From: Streptomyces africanus
Lineage (GTDB): Bacteria; Actinomycetota; Actinomycetes; Streptomycetales; Streptomycetaceae
Direction: 5' to 3'
NCBI RefSeq assembly: GCF_002150735.1
Contig: NZ_MUKA01000111.1
Location: forward strand, 1-64,000
Length of the DNA stretch: 64,000 bases
The notes under the pieces were generated by a model. The model was not told the origin of the DNA. It did not search any database and worked only from the letters and a program-made list of their open reading frames with translations. The number at the start of each line of letters is the position of its first letter. The first letter of the stretch is position 1. Shown here piece after piece: positions 1 to 9,300 of this stretch. The translations under genes were made by a program, and so were the position numbers.

Positions 1-401
1 TCAGGGTGCTCGACGGCGAGCCAGTCGTCGCCCGTGAGCTCGCCGTCCGGCCCGAACGCCTGGGACGAATAGACCGTCTGACACCCCAACGCCACGCGCT
101 TCTTGTCGACCGCGCAGGCGTCCACTGCAGGGCCGGATATCTCGTCGGCGCCGTCGAAGCGGTATCGGAAGTGGACCTGGTCGCCTTCGGAGGGCACCTG
201 CGGGTGAGGCTCAAGGCGCCAGTCAACGACTTCGGCGGTGACGCCGAAGGACCGCCCAGACGTGTCCTCGACCTGCACCCTGACACCCGCCTCACCGCGC
301 TCCGCAGTGGTGTCGGTGCAACCCCAGTGGGAAGAACAACCGGACAGGGCGAAGATCACGAGAACCAACGGAGCACCGGCAAGCATCCGTGCGGGGAACA
401 C
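1..401 (-). CDS. Putative lipoprotein, 3' end outside the window
   Basis: A minus-strand frame runs open off the left edge, giving about 133 visible residues. The GTG start at 401 is chosen because GGAGG sits 8 bases upstream and the N-terminus then reads MFPARM followed by a hydrophobic stretch ending in the lipobox ALSGC near residue 20. An internal ATG at 386 would keep the lipobox but shorten the n-region. The rest is acidic and hydrophilic (EVVDWRLEPHPQVPSEGDQVHFRYRF is abbreviated here as an EVVDW...HFRYRF segment), which suits an exported ligand-binding or structural domain. I do not recognise the family. It probably acts anchored to the outer face of the membrane. No stop codon is visible, so the full length is unknown. 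Confidence 0.6.
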   Translation of the reverse strand, partial: MFPARMLAGAPLVLVIFALSGCSSHWGCTDTTAERGEAGVRVQVEDTSGRSFGVTAEVVDWRLEPHPQVPSEGDQVHFRYRFDGADEISGPAVDACAVDKKRVALGCQTVYSSQAFGPDGELTGDDWLAVEHP

Positions 402-681
402 TCAGGTGACCTCCAGTCAGGGCGGAGCGGAGCAGTGTATCCCTGGCCGGCTGCCTGACCCGTCGTACCCCGCGTCACCAGCTGGCAGACCGGGTTCCGG
501 CGACTTCGTGACGCTGCCTGCCGACAGGGGGCGCGCTGTCGATGAGCAGCCGGTCACCCCGTTGGCTGAGACTGCCTCCTTCCGTCCCCTTTTCGTCCCC
601 CGTATCTTCAGAGAACTCTGTGTCTCGCAGAAGAGGGGCCCTCCTTTGGTCCACGATGACGCCATCGTGGTCAGCTCGGCG
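402..681. promoter_or_regulatory. Intergenic stretch with one hairpin-like inverted repeat
   Basis: No convincing gene. The only structure I see is an inverted repeat at 651-670, with arms CCACGATG and CATCGTGG separated by ACGC. It lies just before the permease remnant. It could be an operator or the stem of a weak terminator; no T-run follows. Confidence 0.3.
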
Positions 682-830
682 CAAAGCCTTACTCGCCCGA
701 CGGGCGTGTTCGGCAACTTCGCGATCAGCTTCTCCGTCATCTGCAACCTCGCCGGCGGAATGAGCCCGATTACCAGCTCACCGCCCACGCCAGCACCGCC
801 CAGCAGGGCGGACCAGAGGAGGACGTCTGA
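682..830 (+). pseudogene. Amino acid permease remnant: N-terminal and C-terminal ends only
   Basis: From about 706 the frame reads VFGNFAISFSVICNLAGG, the hallmark of TM1 in APC-family amino acid or polyamine permeases. Straight after this motif (765) a different frame carries a tail, PDYQLTAHAS...PEEDV, ending at TGA 828-830, which overlaps the ATG of the next gene as TGATG. A normal permease of this family has about 500 residues and 12 membrane helices; here nearly all are missing. The simplest reading is an internal deletion that left both ends, including the stop that was coupled to the ligase downstream. The identity of the C-terminal piece is inferred from position and coupling, not from a motif. 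Confidence 0.6.
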
Positions 831-2239
831 TGCACAGCCACGACGAACAGCGCGACGAGCAACCCACGCCCGGGCCCGGGCCCGGGCCTACTGGAGCCGT
901 CACGCTGGGGGCGTTCAAGGAATCGGTACAGAGTGGGGAGATCACAGCGGTGAGACTCGCCGTGCCGGACATGCAGGGTCGGCCCAAGGGCAAGATCCTC
1001 ACCGCTCCCGTCTTCGTGGACCGGATGAACTCCGAGGCGGGGATGTGCGCCTACGTCCTGGCCACAGACGTCGACATGACCCCGCTCGATGGCTTCGCCC
1101 TCACCGGCTGGGAGCAGGGCTTTGGCGACCTCGGTGTGAAGGCGGATCCCCGCAGCATCCGCCTCCTGCCCCACCAGCCCGGCACGGCCCTCATCATGGG
1201 TGACGTCTTCCACCACGACGGCCGACCCGTCGAGGTCGCTCCCCGCCACATGCTGCGCACTCAGCTGGAGCGCCTGGCCGATCTCGGCTATCAGGTGGCG
1301 CTGGGCACGGAGGTTGAATTCATGCTGTATCAGGACACTGGCCAGGAGGCGCACAGGTCGGCATACCGTGGTCTGCGCCCGGCCTGGTCCGGCGACCTCG
1401 ACTACGCCCTCAGCCATCCCCCGGAAGTCGCTGACTTCCTCCAGCACCTCCACGATGCCCTGCGGGAAGCGGGCGTTCCCGTCGAGGCGATCAAGACCGA
1501 GAGTGCGGCAGGCCAGGTCGAAGTGACCTTCGCCTATGGCGAGGTGATGTCAGCCTGCGACGCCTACACCGCCTTCCGGCTCATCGTGCCGGACCTCGCT
1601 CAGCGGCGCGGCATGACTCCGACGTTCATGGCCGCACCCGCCACCGGCGTGGGCAGCGGCCTGCACTTGCACCTGTCCCTGTGGTCCGCCAACGGCAACG
1701 CGTTCACCTACCACCGGAGCGCGGACCTGCCTCCGGTGTTGGAACGGGCCATTGCCGGCCTGGTGTCCGGCTTGCCACACCTGGCTCCGCTGTATGCCCC
1801 CACCCCCAACGCCTACAAGCGGTACGCTCCGCACACCTTCGCCCCGACCAGCTACACCTGGGGCTTCGACAACCGCACCTGCGCCGTTCGCGTCACCGGT
1901 GTCGGCGAGAGCGCCCACCTCGAAGTCCGCCTGCCGGGCGCCGACGCCAACCTCTACCTCGCCGTCACCGCCGCCTGCGCCGCCATCATCCACGGTATCC
2001 AGGACCGCCCCGAGCTTCCGGCGCCCTGTGGCGGCGACTCCTACACGGCAAGCGACGCCGCCCCCGTGCCGGCCGACCTCACCGAAGCCATGAACAGCTT
2101 CATGGGCAACAAGGTCGTGTACGACGCACTCGGGGAAACGGTCATGAACCACTACGCCCGCGCGGCCCAGGCCGAACTCGCCTGGCACCGCAGGCAGGTC
2201 ACCGACGTGGAGCGCGAGCGGGGTTTCCACCGTGCCTGA
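830..2239 (+). CDS. Glutamine synthetase-like gamma-glutamyl-amine ligase
   Basis: 469 residues of the type I glutamine synthetase fold. After a Pro/Gly-rich N-terminal extension (about 1-22), the beta-grasp domain covers roughly 25-110 and the ATP/metal catalytic domain the rest. Visible signatures are GTEVEF at 159-164 (metal-binding Glu), GSGLHLHLSL in the middle (metal-binding His) and RLPGADANLYLA near the end. Streptomyces carry several such paralogs; characterised ones (GlnA3, GlnA4) ligate glutamate to polyamines or ethanolamine rather than to ammonia. The decayed amine or amino acid permease that was translationally coupled to it supports a role in amine use rather than primary nitrogen assimilation. 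The actual substrate cannot be read from sequence. The ATG start overlaps the preceding TGA. Confidence 0.85.
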   Translation: MHSHDEQRDEQPTPGPGPGPTGAVTLGAFKESVQSGEITAVRLAVPDMQGRPKGKILTAPVFVDRMNSEAGMCAYVLATDVDMTPLDGFALTGWEQGFGDLGVKADPRSIRLLPHQPGTALIMGDVFHHDGRPVEVAPRHMLRTQLERLADLGYQVALGTEVEFMLYQDTGQEAHRSAYRGLRPAWSGDLDYALSHPPEVADFLQHLHDALREAGVPVEAIKTESAAGQVEVTFAYGEVMSACDAYTAFRLIVPDLAQRRGMTPTFMAAPATGVGSGLHLHLSLWSANGNAFTYHRSADLPPVLERAIAGLVSGLPHLAPLYAPTPNAYKRYAPHTFAPTSYTWGFDNRTCAVRVTGVGESAHLEVRLPGADANLYLAVTAACAAIIHGIQDRPELPAPCGGDSYTASDAAPVPADLTEAMNSFMGNKVVYDALGETVMNHYARAAQAELAWHRRQVTDVERERGFHRA

Positions 2240-2398
2240 TCTTCCCCCGTCGCTCACAGAGATCCAACAGGTGAGCCCAGCCAGCCGAGCCACTTGTCCC
2301 AGCCCGGCCCCCGGCACCCGCCTGACTCAGGCAGTCCCCTCTTCATTCACCTGCGTCAGTCGTCGCGGCACGGAACACCGTCGGCTGCTGAAGTCGAG

Positions 2399-2425
2399 TA
2401 CCCACATGGGTAAGTACGCGTACTC
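2399..2425. promoter_or_regulatory. Tandem palindromes upstream of lipoprotein gene
   Basis: Two perfect palindromes lie side by side about 40-60 bases before the lipoprotein start: TACCCACATGGGTA at 2399-2412 and AGTACGCGTACT at 2413-2424. They share GTAC-type half sites. They may be operator sites for the gene at 2462; the factor is unknown. Confidence 0.4.
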
Positions 2426-2461
2426 AAGCGGGGCGAGCGGTGGTGACCGGAGACTCTGCAT

Positions 2462-3124
2462 ATGACACGCATCCGTGCCTCCATCAGCGCATTCGCCCAT
2501 CACCGGCGCGGTCTCGCGGCTGCCGCTCTCGCCTCTCTGGCACTCACCGGCTGCGGAACTGAGCTGAAGGGCAGTGCCCCACAGGATGAGCCGGTCAGCA
2601 GCGTCTCCTCCAAGGCGAGACCCACCCAGCCATCCCCCGAGCAGAAGGCGTTCGCGGCGATGCTGGACATGTACGCGCAGGCGTGTCCCCCGGCCGACGG
2701 GGTCCCGTCGGCACCGCCCGGAAAGTCGACCAGTCCGGAGCCGGTGCTGAGTCTCGCCCCTGGGGAAACGCCCCCGACTGACCCGATCGAGCCCGGCCCT
2801 CTGACAGGGCCCGCGGCAGAGTTGGACCGGCACGATTCGTGCACGAGCGTCCACCACGAACAGCGCGTCATCGAGGCGCTGCAAAAGGTCGTGGAGCCCA
2901 CGCCCGCCAAGGTCCGGAAGACCCTGAACAGCCTCGGTTACATCGACGAACGCATTCACGGCCTCAAGCAGGACGGCAAGACCACGCGGTTCTACCTCGA
3001 CCTGCGCGAGAATGGCGGCCAGCTGTGCGAGGCGGGTCTGGCGGCGGGCGAGACAACGGACGTCACCCCGTGTGTAGCCCCCGCCACCGGGCCATTCACC
3101 GTCAAGACAGAAGAGCAACCATAA
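2462..3124 (+). CDS. Putative secreted lipoprotein
   Basis: 220 residues. A basic n-region is followed by a hydrophobic core and the lipobox LALTGC around residues 26-31, so the mature protein should be lipid-anchored outside the cell. A Ser/Pro/Glu-rich linker follows, and then a small domain containing HDSCTSVHHEQRVIEALQK and a region resembling FYLDLRENGGQLCEAG with Cys residues that could form a disulfide. The family seems restricted to actinobacteria; I do not know a function. It stands alone between the ligase and a convergent LysR gene, with its own palindromic upstream region. Confidence 0.75.
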   Translation: MTRIRASISAFAHHRRGLAAAALASLALTGCGTELKGSAPQDEPVSSVSSKARPTQPSPEQKAFAAMLDMYAQACPPADGVPSAPPGKSTSPEPVLSLAPGETPPTDPIEPGPLTGPAAELDRHDSCTSVHHEQRVIEALQKVVEPTPAKVRKTLNSLGYIDERIHGLKQDGKTTRFYLDLRENGGQLCEAGLAAGETTDVTPCVAPATGPFTVKTEEQP

Positions 3125-3141
3125 CGGTGGTCCATTCCTGG

Positions 3142-3164
3142 GGCGACGACGTTGCAGTGTCGCC
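3142..3164 (+). terminator. Possible bidirectional hairpin between convergent genes
   Basis: Arms GGCGAC (3142-3147) and GTCGCC (3159-3164) with an 11-base loop lie in the short gap between the lipoprotein and LysR stops. There is no U-tract, which is common in high-GC actinobacteria. Confidence 0.35.
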
Positions 3165-3189
3165 AGCGGGGGCGGTGAGGGCCGGTGGG

Positions 3190-4086
3190 TCATGGGTGCT
3201 GCCGGCCGCCTGTGGTGTTCCAGGGCCAGGTGACCAGGGTGGTGCGCATCAGCCGGGTAGCGGTCGAGAGGCGACTGTCGGCGGCCCGGTGCAGGGTGAG
3301 GGTGCGGCGGCAGGCGGGGTCGTCGATGCCGATCCAGGCGCCCGGTGCGCTGATGTCGGCACCACGGGCCATGGCCGGGATGAGGGTGAGGCCGATGCCG
3401 GCGCTGACCAGGCCCGCGAGGGCGGCCGGTTCGTCGCCCTCGCAGACGATCCGCGGGGTCAGATTCCGGTCGGCGAAGAGCCGGTCGAGCAGGCGCCGCT
3501 GCCAGTGGCCGGGCCGTGAGATCACAAACGGCTCCTCGCGGAGTTCCTCGACACTGACCAAGGCGCGGGAGGCAAGCCGGTGGTCGGGCGGCGCGGCCAG
3601 CCAGACCGGCTCGTCGTGCAGGTGGACGCTGTCCAGTCCGTCGCCCGGGATCGGCTGGGAGGCGACGCACAGGTCGACCTCGCGGGCGTGCAGGGCGCGG
3701 TGCATGTCCCCGGCGGGCATCTGGTGGAGTTCGACGTCGATGTCGGGGTGGGCGTCTTTGTAGGCGGCCAGAGGGCCGGTGATCGTCAAGAACGTCTCCG
3801 AGGCCAGCCGTACGCCGCCGACGCCGCCGCGGGCCGCCTCGGCCACAGCACGGCGTCCCGCTTCCAGCTCCCCGAGGGAGCGCTCGACGTGCTCGCGGAA
3901 GAGCCGCCCCGATTCGTTGAGCCGAAGACGGCCGGCCCGGTCGAACAGCGGCGCGCCGAGTTCGGACTCCAGCCGTGCGATGGTGCGGCTCAACGACGGC
4001 TGGGCGACACGCAGTTCCCTGGCCGCCCGGCTGAGGTGCTCCAGCCGTGCGACCACGAGGAACTGCTGGAGCGCATGCAGGTCCAT
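3190..4086 (-). CDS. LysR-family transcriptional regulator
   Basis: 298 residues. The N-terminus MDLHALQQFLVVARLEHLSRAA and the following AQPSLSRTIARLESELGAPLF form the typical LysR winged helix-turn-helix (about 1-60), followed by a linker helix and a two-lobed effector domain (about 90-290). Length is normal for the family. It is divergent from the membrane protein/multicopper oxidase pair, the usual LysR arrangement, so that pair is the likely target along with its own promoter. The inducer is unknown. Confidence 0.9.
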   Translation of the reverse strand: MDLHALQQFLVVARLEHLSRAARELRVAQPSLSRTIARLESELGAPLFDRAGRLRLNESGRLFREHVERSLGELEAGRRAVAEAARGGVGGVRLASETFLTITGPLAAYKDAHPDIDVELHQMPAGDMHRALHAREVDLCVASQPIPGDGLDSVHLHDEPVWLAAPPDHRLASRALVSVEELREEPFVISRPGHWQRRLLDRLFADRNLTPRIVCEGDEPAALAGLVSAGIGLTLIPAMARGADISAPGAWIGIDDPACRRTLTLHRAADSRLSTATRLMRTTLVTWPWNTTGGRQHP

Positions 4087-4157
4087 CGCCGCTCTCTCCT
4101 CTCATAGCATCGATCGCATAGCAGGATAGCGATATTGATCTTTGACGTGATGCCGTA
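4087..4157. promoter_or_regulatory. Divergent promoter region with TAGC repeats
   Basis: The gap between the LysR gene and the operon at 4158 is unusually AT-rich for this DNA and contains three spaced copies of an ATAGC core between about 4104 and 4131. These are plausible LysR contact points; no exact T-N11-A box was fixed. Confidence 0.35.
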
Positions 4158-4646
4158 GTGAGCATGACTGTGGATGGCGTGACCACCACATGTGAAAGAC
4201 CATCAACAAGCTTGCGAATCTCGGGCGTTGCGGGCCTGCCGTTCCGGGCGGCGGTGACAGTGCACACCGTTGCGGCCTTCGGCCAGCCGGTCTTCGCGGG
4301 CGTCTATCTCACTGGGGAGATCGGCGGCCTTGACTGGCACGCCCGCGGCGCCGACCTCGTGTTCTCACTCGGACTGCTGCAAGCCGCCGTCGGCGCCGCG
4401 GCCTGGGCGCGGATGCGCCGCTGGTGGCCGATAGCCGTGTCGGTGCTGATCGTGGCGGCCGAGACGGGGCAGTACATGGCGGGCTTGTCCGGTCTGCTGT
4501 GGGTGCACCTCCCTCTGGGCGTGATGATCATCGCCGCGTTGGCCGTACTGTCCGCCGCGGTCTGGGTGCGGCCGCTGCCGAACCGCGCCGTGGCAGGGCG
4601 GGCCGCAGATGTGGGTGGGCCGCGGCGGGAGGAGCCCCATGTCTGA
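4158..4646 (+). CDS. Small membrane protein with four predicted helices
   Basis: 162 residues from GTG 4158; an ATG two codons later (4164) is equally possible and neither has a clear ribosome site. Hydrophobic segments lie near 32-52, 62-82, 90-108 and 112-134, giving a compact four-helix membrane protein without a motif I can name. Its last 8 bases overlap the start of the multicopper oxidase gene, so the two are translationally coupled. A membrane partner or electron donor/acceptor module for the exported oxidase is a reasonable guess, but nothing in the sequence proves it. Confidence 0.75.
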   Translation: MSMTVDGVTTTCERPSTSLRISGVAGLPFRAAVTVHTVAAFGQPVFAGVYLTGEIGGLDWHARGADLVFSLGLLQAAVGAAAWARMRRWWPIAVSVLIVAAETGQYMAGLSGLLWVHLPLGVMIIAALAVLSAAVWVRPLPNRAVAGRAADVGGPRREEPHV

Positions 4647-6273
4647 GCGACCGGGACTCAGCCATGACGACGGCTGGAGCAGCACGGAGTGGACCCGTCG
4701 GCGCGTGCTGGGACTCGGCGGCGCACTGGGGTTGGCCACGGCGGGCGGACTCGCGCTGTCCGGGGCGATGGCCCACCGTCCGGCGAGCACCGGCAACCAG
4801 CTGCGCAGTGCCGTGCCGCTGCCCAAGCCGTACACCGTGCCGCTGCCGATCCCGCCCGTCCTCGAACCGGCCGGTACCTCCAAGGGCTCCGACCGGTACG
4901 ACATCACCCAGCGCCAGGTGTCCGCGGAGATCCTGCCCGGGATCCGAACGGAACTGTGGACGTACGACGGCATCTTCCCCGGGCCGACGATCGAGTCTCG
5001 CCGCGGACGCCCCGTCACCGTGGCGCACCGCAACGAGCTGCCCGTGCCGACCGTGGTGCATCTGCACGGCGGGCGCACCCCCGCCGCCTCCGACGGCTAC
5101 CCCACCGACCTCGTCCTCCCGCGGAGCTGGCCCGACCCCACAGCGCACCACCGCCGGCACCATGCCGGAGCACACGCCATGCCCGACCCCCGCGCGGTCA
5201 TCAGCCGGACCACGCGTGAGTACACCTTCCCGATGGACCAGCGGGCGGCGATGCTCTGGTACCACGACCACCGCATGGACTTCACCGCCCCGGCGATCTG
5301 GCGCGGTCTGGCCGGGATGCACATCGTCCGCGACGACACCGAGGACGCCCTCGATCTGCCCCGCGGGGAAGGCGAACTGCCGCTGATGATCGCTGACCGG
5401 TCGTTCGCCTCCGACGGCTCCCTGGCCTACCCGTCCCTCAACCCCGCACTGCGCGAGCGGCCCGGCGTGAGAGCGCCCTACGCGGCCGGCGTGCTCGGAG
5501 ACGTGATCCTGGTCAACGGCGCCCCGTGGCCGATCCACGAGGTTGCCACATCCCGGTACCGGCTGCGGCTGCTCAACGCCTCCAACGCCCGCCACTACGA
5601 GCTCCAGGCCGTCACCGACGGCGGACGCCGACTGGATCTGGTGCAGATCGGCGCCGATCAGGGTCTGCTTGCCGCTCCCGTCACCCACACCACTCTGCCG
5701 ATCGCACCGGCGGAACGCTACGACGTGGTCGTCGACTTCGCGGGCCTGCCGGTCGGCAGCCGGGTGCGCCTGATCAACCGGCTCGGCACCGGACGCACCC
5801 GCGAGGTGATGGCGTTCCGTATCGCGCGCCGCGCCCGGGAATCCGCCCGCATCCCCGCACTGCTCGCCGACGACCTGCCCACCTGGCGGCGCTCCGAGGA
5901 AACCACGGTCCGGGACTTCGTCTTCCGCGCCGGACAGATGCAGCACGGCCGCGGCTGGGTCATCGGCGGGCGAGCCTTCGATCCCTCGCGCACCGACATC
6001 CGCACCCGGCTCGGGGCCGTGGAGGTGTGGCGGTTCGTCGCCGACGTCCACCACCCCGTCCACCTCCACCTGGTCGGATTCCGGGTGCTGGCCCGCGGCG
6101 GGCGCGCGCCCCTGCCGCACGATGCCGGGCTGAAGGACACCATCTCGCTGCGACCGGGCGAATCAGCGGAGATCATCACCCGCTTCGACGGCTACCGCGG
6201 CCGCTACCTCTTCCACTGCCACAACGCGGAACACGAGGACATGGGCATGATGGCCAACATCGAAATAACCTGA
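4639..6273 (+). CDS. Tat-exported multicopper oxidase (CotA/bilirubin oxidase type)
   Basis: 544 residues from ATG 4639, chosen because GGGAGGAG lies 4 bases upstream; an upstream start at 4609 would bury the signal. Residues 20-45 carry a twin-arginine signal (TRRRVLGLGG plus hydrophobic core), so the folded, copper-loaded enzyme should be exported. Copper ligands are visible in order: HLHGG at 141-145, WYHDH near 207-211, HPVHLHLVGF in the last domain and the closing HCHNAEHEDMGMM. These supply type 1, 2 and 3 copper sites. Such enzymes oxidise phenols, bilirubin-like compounds, metals or antibiotic precursors with reduction of oxygen to water. It is coupled to the preceding membrane protein and probably under the divergent LysR regulator. 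Substrate unknown. Confidence 0.92.
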   Translation: MSERPGLSHDDGWSSTEWTRRRVLGLGGALGLATAGGLALSGAMAHRPASTGNQLRSAVPLPKPYTVPLPIPPVLEPAGTSKGSDRYDITQRQVSAEILPGIRTELWTYDGIFPGPTIESRRGRPVTVAHRNELPVPTVVHLHGGRTPAASDGYPTDLVLPRSWPDPTAHHRRHHAGAHAMPDPRAVISRTTREYTFPMDQRAAMLWYHDHRMDFTAPAIWRGLAGMHIVRDDTEDALDLPRGEGELPLMIADRSFASDGSLAYPSLNPALRERPGVRAPYAAGVLGDVILVNGAPWPIHEVATSRYRLRLLNASNARHYELQAVTDGGRRLDLVQIGADQGLLAAPVTHTTLPIAPAERYDVVVDFAGLPVGSRVRLINRLGTGRTREVMAFRIARRARESARIPALLADDLPTWRRSEETTVRDFVFRAGQMQHGRGWVIGGRAFDPSRTDIRTRLGAVEVWRFVADVHHPVHLHLVGFRVLARGGRAPLPHDAGLKDTISLRPGESAEIITRFDGYRGRYLFHCHNAEHEDMGMMANIEIT

Positions 6274-6355
6274 TGCGCTCTCATTGTGCGCGGCCGATGC
6301 GGCGGGGATGCTGACTTGTCGCGTGCTGCGCGATGTGTCGGACAAGGGGGAGCCC

Positions 6356-9300
6356 ATGACCGCCGTACGGGGGAGCGATGTCCTTGAGGCGTCGCAGGTG
6401 CGGATCTACTCGTCTGCCGGTCGGGTGATCGGCGCCGGGTTCCTCGTCGCCGCCGATGTGGTGTGCACCTGCGCCCATGTTGTCGCGCGGGCACTCGGCG
6501 TCTCGGATGGTGCGGAGCAGGGGCCCGGCGAGCCGGTGGTCCTCGACTTTCCGCTGCTGGCCGGCCGGCCCAGGGCACGGGCGAGCGTGGTGTCCTGGCG
6601 GCGCGGCGGGATCGATGTCGCGTTGCTGCGGCTCGACGCTGCGGTCGAGGGGGCGAGGCCGGTGCAGCTCGTCGATGGGACGGGGGTGTGGGGGCACACG
6701 TTCCGCGCGTTCGGTTACCCGGCTCGCGCTGACAACGGGGTATGGGCCGCGGGCACCCTGCATGCCAGACAGGGCTCGGGCTGGCTGCAGATGGAGGCGC
6801 AGGAACCTGGGCCGCGCATCGAGGAAGGGTTCAGCGGGTCGCCCGTCTGGGACGACGTACAGGACGGCGTCGTCGGGATGACGGTCGCCGCGGAACGGGG
6901 TGACCGCACCGCGTATCTGTTGCCGTCGGCCGAGCTGATCGACGAACGGACGCTGCCGCCCGTGTGCCCGTTCAAGGGGCTCGAGGCGTTCACGGAGGAC
7001 GACGCGGAGTTCTTCCACGGTCGCGACAGAGATATCGCCCGCGTGCATGCCGCCGTGCGCGGGCGGGCGGTGACACTGGTGGCGGGGCCCTCGGGGTGCG
7101 GGAAGTCTTCTCTCGTGCGGGCGGGGGTGCTGCCCCGGATGCGGGCCGAGGGTATGAGCGTGTCCGAGCTACGTCCCGTGCCCGGGGTGCGGGCGGCCGC
7201 CGTGCTGGCTCGGGGGCTGATCGGGGTCCTGGAGCCGGGGCTCGGCGAGGTCCAACGGCTCACGAAGGCCGAGGAGCTGGCCGGGCTCCTGGAGACCGCC
7301 GACGATGTGCCCACCGAACTGCGCGGCAGACTCCTCGCCCGTGGTGAGAGAGCGGGGCACGTCATCTTCGTTGATCAGCTGGAGGAGCTCGCGGCCGCCG
7401 AACCGTCCGCTGCGCGCGACCTGTTCGGCCTGCTCACCGCGTTGGCGGGCAAGGACGGCGCGGCTGTGCTGCGGATCGTCGCCACCGTGCGGCCCGACTC
7501 CCTCGACGAGCTGGTGACGGCCGGCACCTCCGACCTCGTCAGCGACGCCGTGCAGTTCCTTGCCGCGCTGGCAGCCGAGGATCTCGGGCGGGCAGTGACC
7601 GCGCCCGTCGACGCCGTGCCGGGGCTGTGGTTCGAGCCAGGACTGCCGGAGCGGATCGTCGCGGACGCGGGCAACGAGCCCGGGCGGATGCCGCTGGTCC
7701 AGTTCGCCCTGACCGAGCTGTGGAAGCGCCGCACCCGCTCGATGCTCACCCACGCCGCCTACGACGACCTGGACGGTGTCGTGGGCGCTCTCGTCGGATA
7801 CGCCGATGACGCACTCGCCGGCTTGACGCAAACCCAGCAGGACTGTGCCCGGCGGCTGTTCGTGCAGCTGGCCCGGCCCAGTGACGGTGACACCTTCTCC
7901 CGCAGGCCCACCCGCACCACGGACCTTGCCCCCGAACTCCTGGAGTTGGCCCGGCAGCTGGCCCCCACCAAGCTCGTGGTGCTCTCCCCCGCCCCCGGTG
8001 GCGCCGGGCGGGAGGAGATCGTCGACCTGGCGCATGAGGCGCTGACCCGGCTCTGGCCACGGCTGAGGCAATGGCTCCTCGACTCCCGGGACCTTCGCCT
8101 GTGGCAGGAACAGGTGCGGGCCGACCTGCGCCGCTGGCAGGAACAACACCGCGAGCCCGCTCGCCTGCTGAGCGGAGGCGACCTGGCCGAGGCCGACCGC
8201 AGGCTGGCCGAGCACCCCGAGGACGTCTCCGCCGACGAGCGCGCATACATCCAGCTCAGCCGCCGCCACGCCAGACGCGGGGCTCGCCTCCGGCAGGCCG
8301 CCGTCGGTGCGCTGGCCGTTCTCACGGTGCTCGCCGTCGTACTGGCACTGTCCACCTACCAGAGCCTCAAGGAAACCGAGGAGCAGTTACGCACGCAGGC
8401 CGCGGGTCTGCTCGCCCAGGCCGCCGATGACCGCCCGGGCAGCGATCCCGCCACCGCGTTGCAGCTCGCCCTGGCCGCATACGAGACCAAGGACACAGCA
8501 AAGACCCGCCAGGCCCTGCTGAACCAGTACGCGCGAGGGCAGTACCTGGTGGGCAGCTACCCGTCGGTGTGGCGGGGCTGGGTCACCGGCATGGACGCCA
8601 CCCCCGACGCCCGCACTCTCGTCGTGCAGTCCAAGCCCGGCGGCGGCAACCGGTCGACGATCCACGTGGTCACAGGCGCCCTGCAGGGCAAGCCCCGGGC
8701 GCGGAAGCTGAGCGGCGTCCCCGAAGGGGTGCTGAAGACGGCCCTCAGCCCGGACGGCCGCTTCTTCGCGGCGACCGCCGGTGAAGGTGTACGGCTGTGG
8801 CGACTGAGTGACCCGCAGCACCCGCAGGTACTGGACCTGGATGGCCGCGACCTCCCTGAGAAGGCGGGTGGGACGCTGGACTTCAGCAGCGACGGGAAGA
8901 GGCTGCTGCGCACAACGGACGACCACTCCGTGGAGTGTGCCAACGACACCCGGCGGTGCATCCCTGCCTTCGCCGAGGCGTGGCATGTACCCTCCGGCAC
9001 CCGCATCGACGTGCCGGACCGACTCGTGCCCGAGACGGGGCTGAACGAGGCCGCGTTCACATCCGACGCGAACACCGTCGTGACGGTCAGCTACATCGAC
9101 GATGACCTGCGCGAGCGCATCGAGATCAGAGACTTCACGACCGGCCGGCTGCGGTACACCTCCACCGTTCAAGACGGTGCCGCGAGCCTGTTGGCGGGTG
9201 GTGAGAGCATCGTCAGGTCACAAGGCACCACCAAGTACGGACAGGCGCTGGGCCGCACACCTGGCCGCAAGACCAAACTGCCCCACGGCGGAACGTGGAA

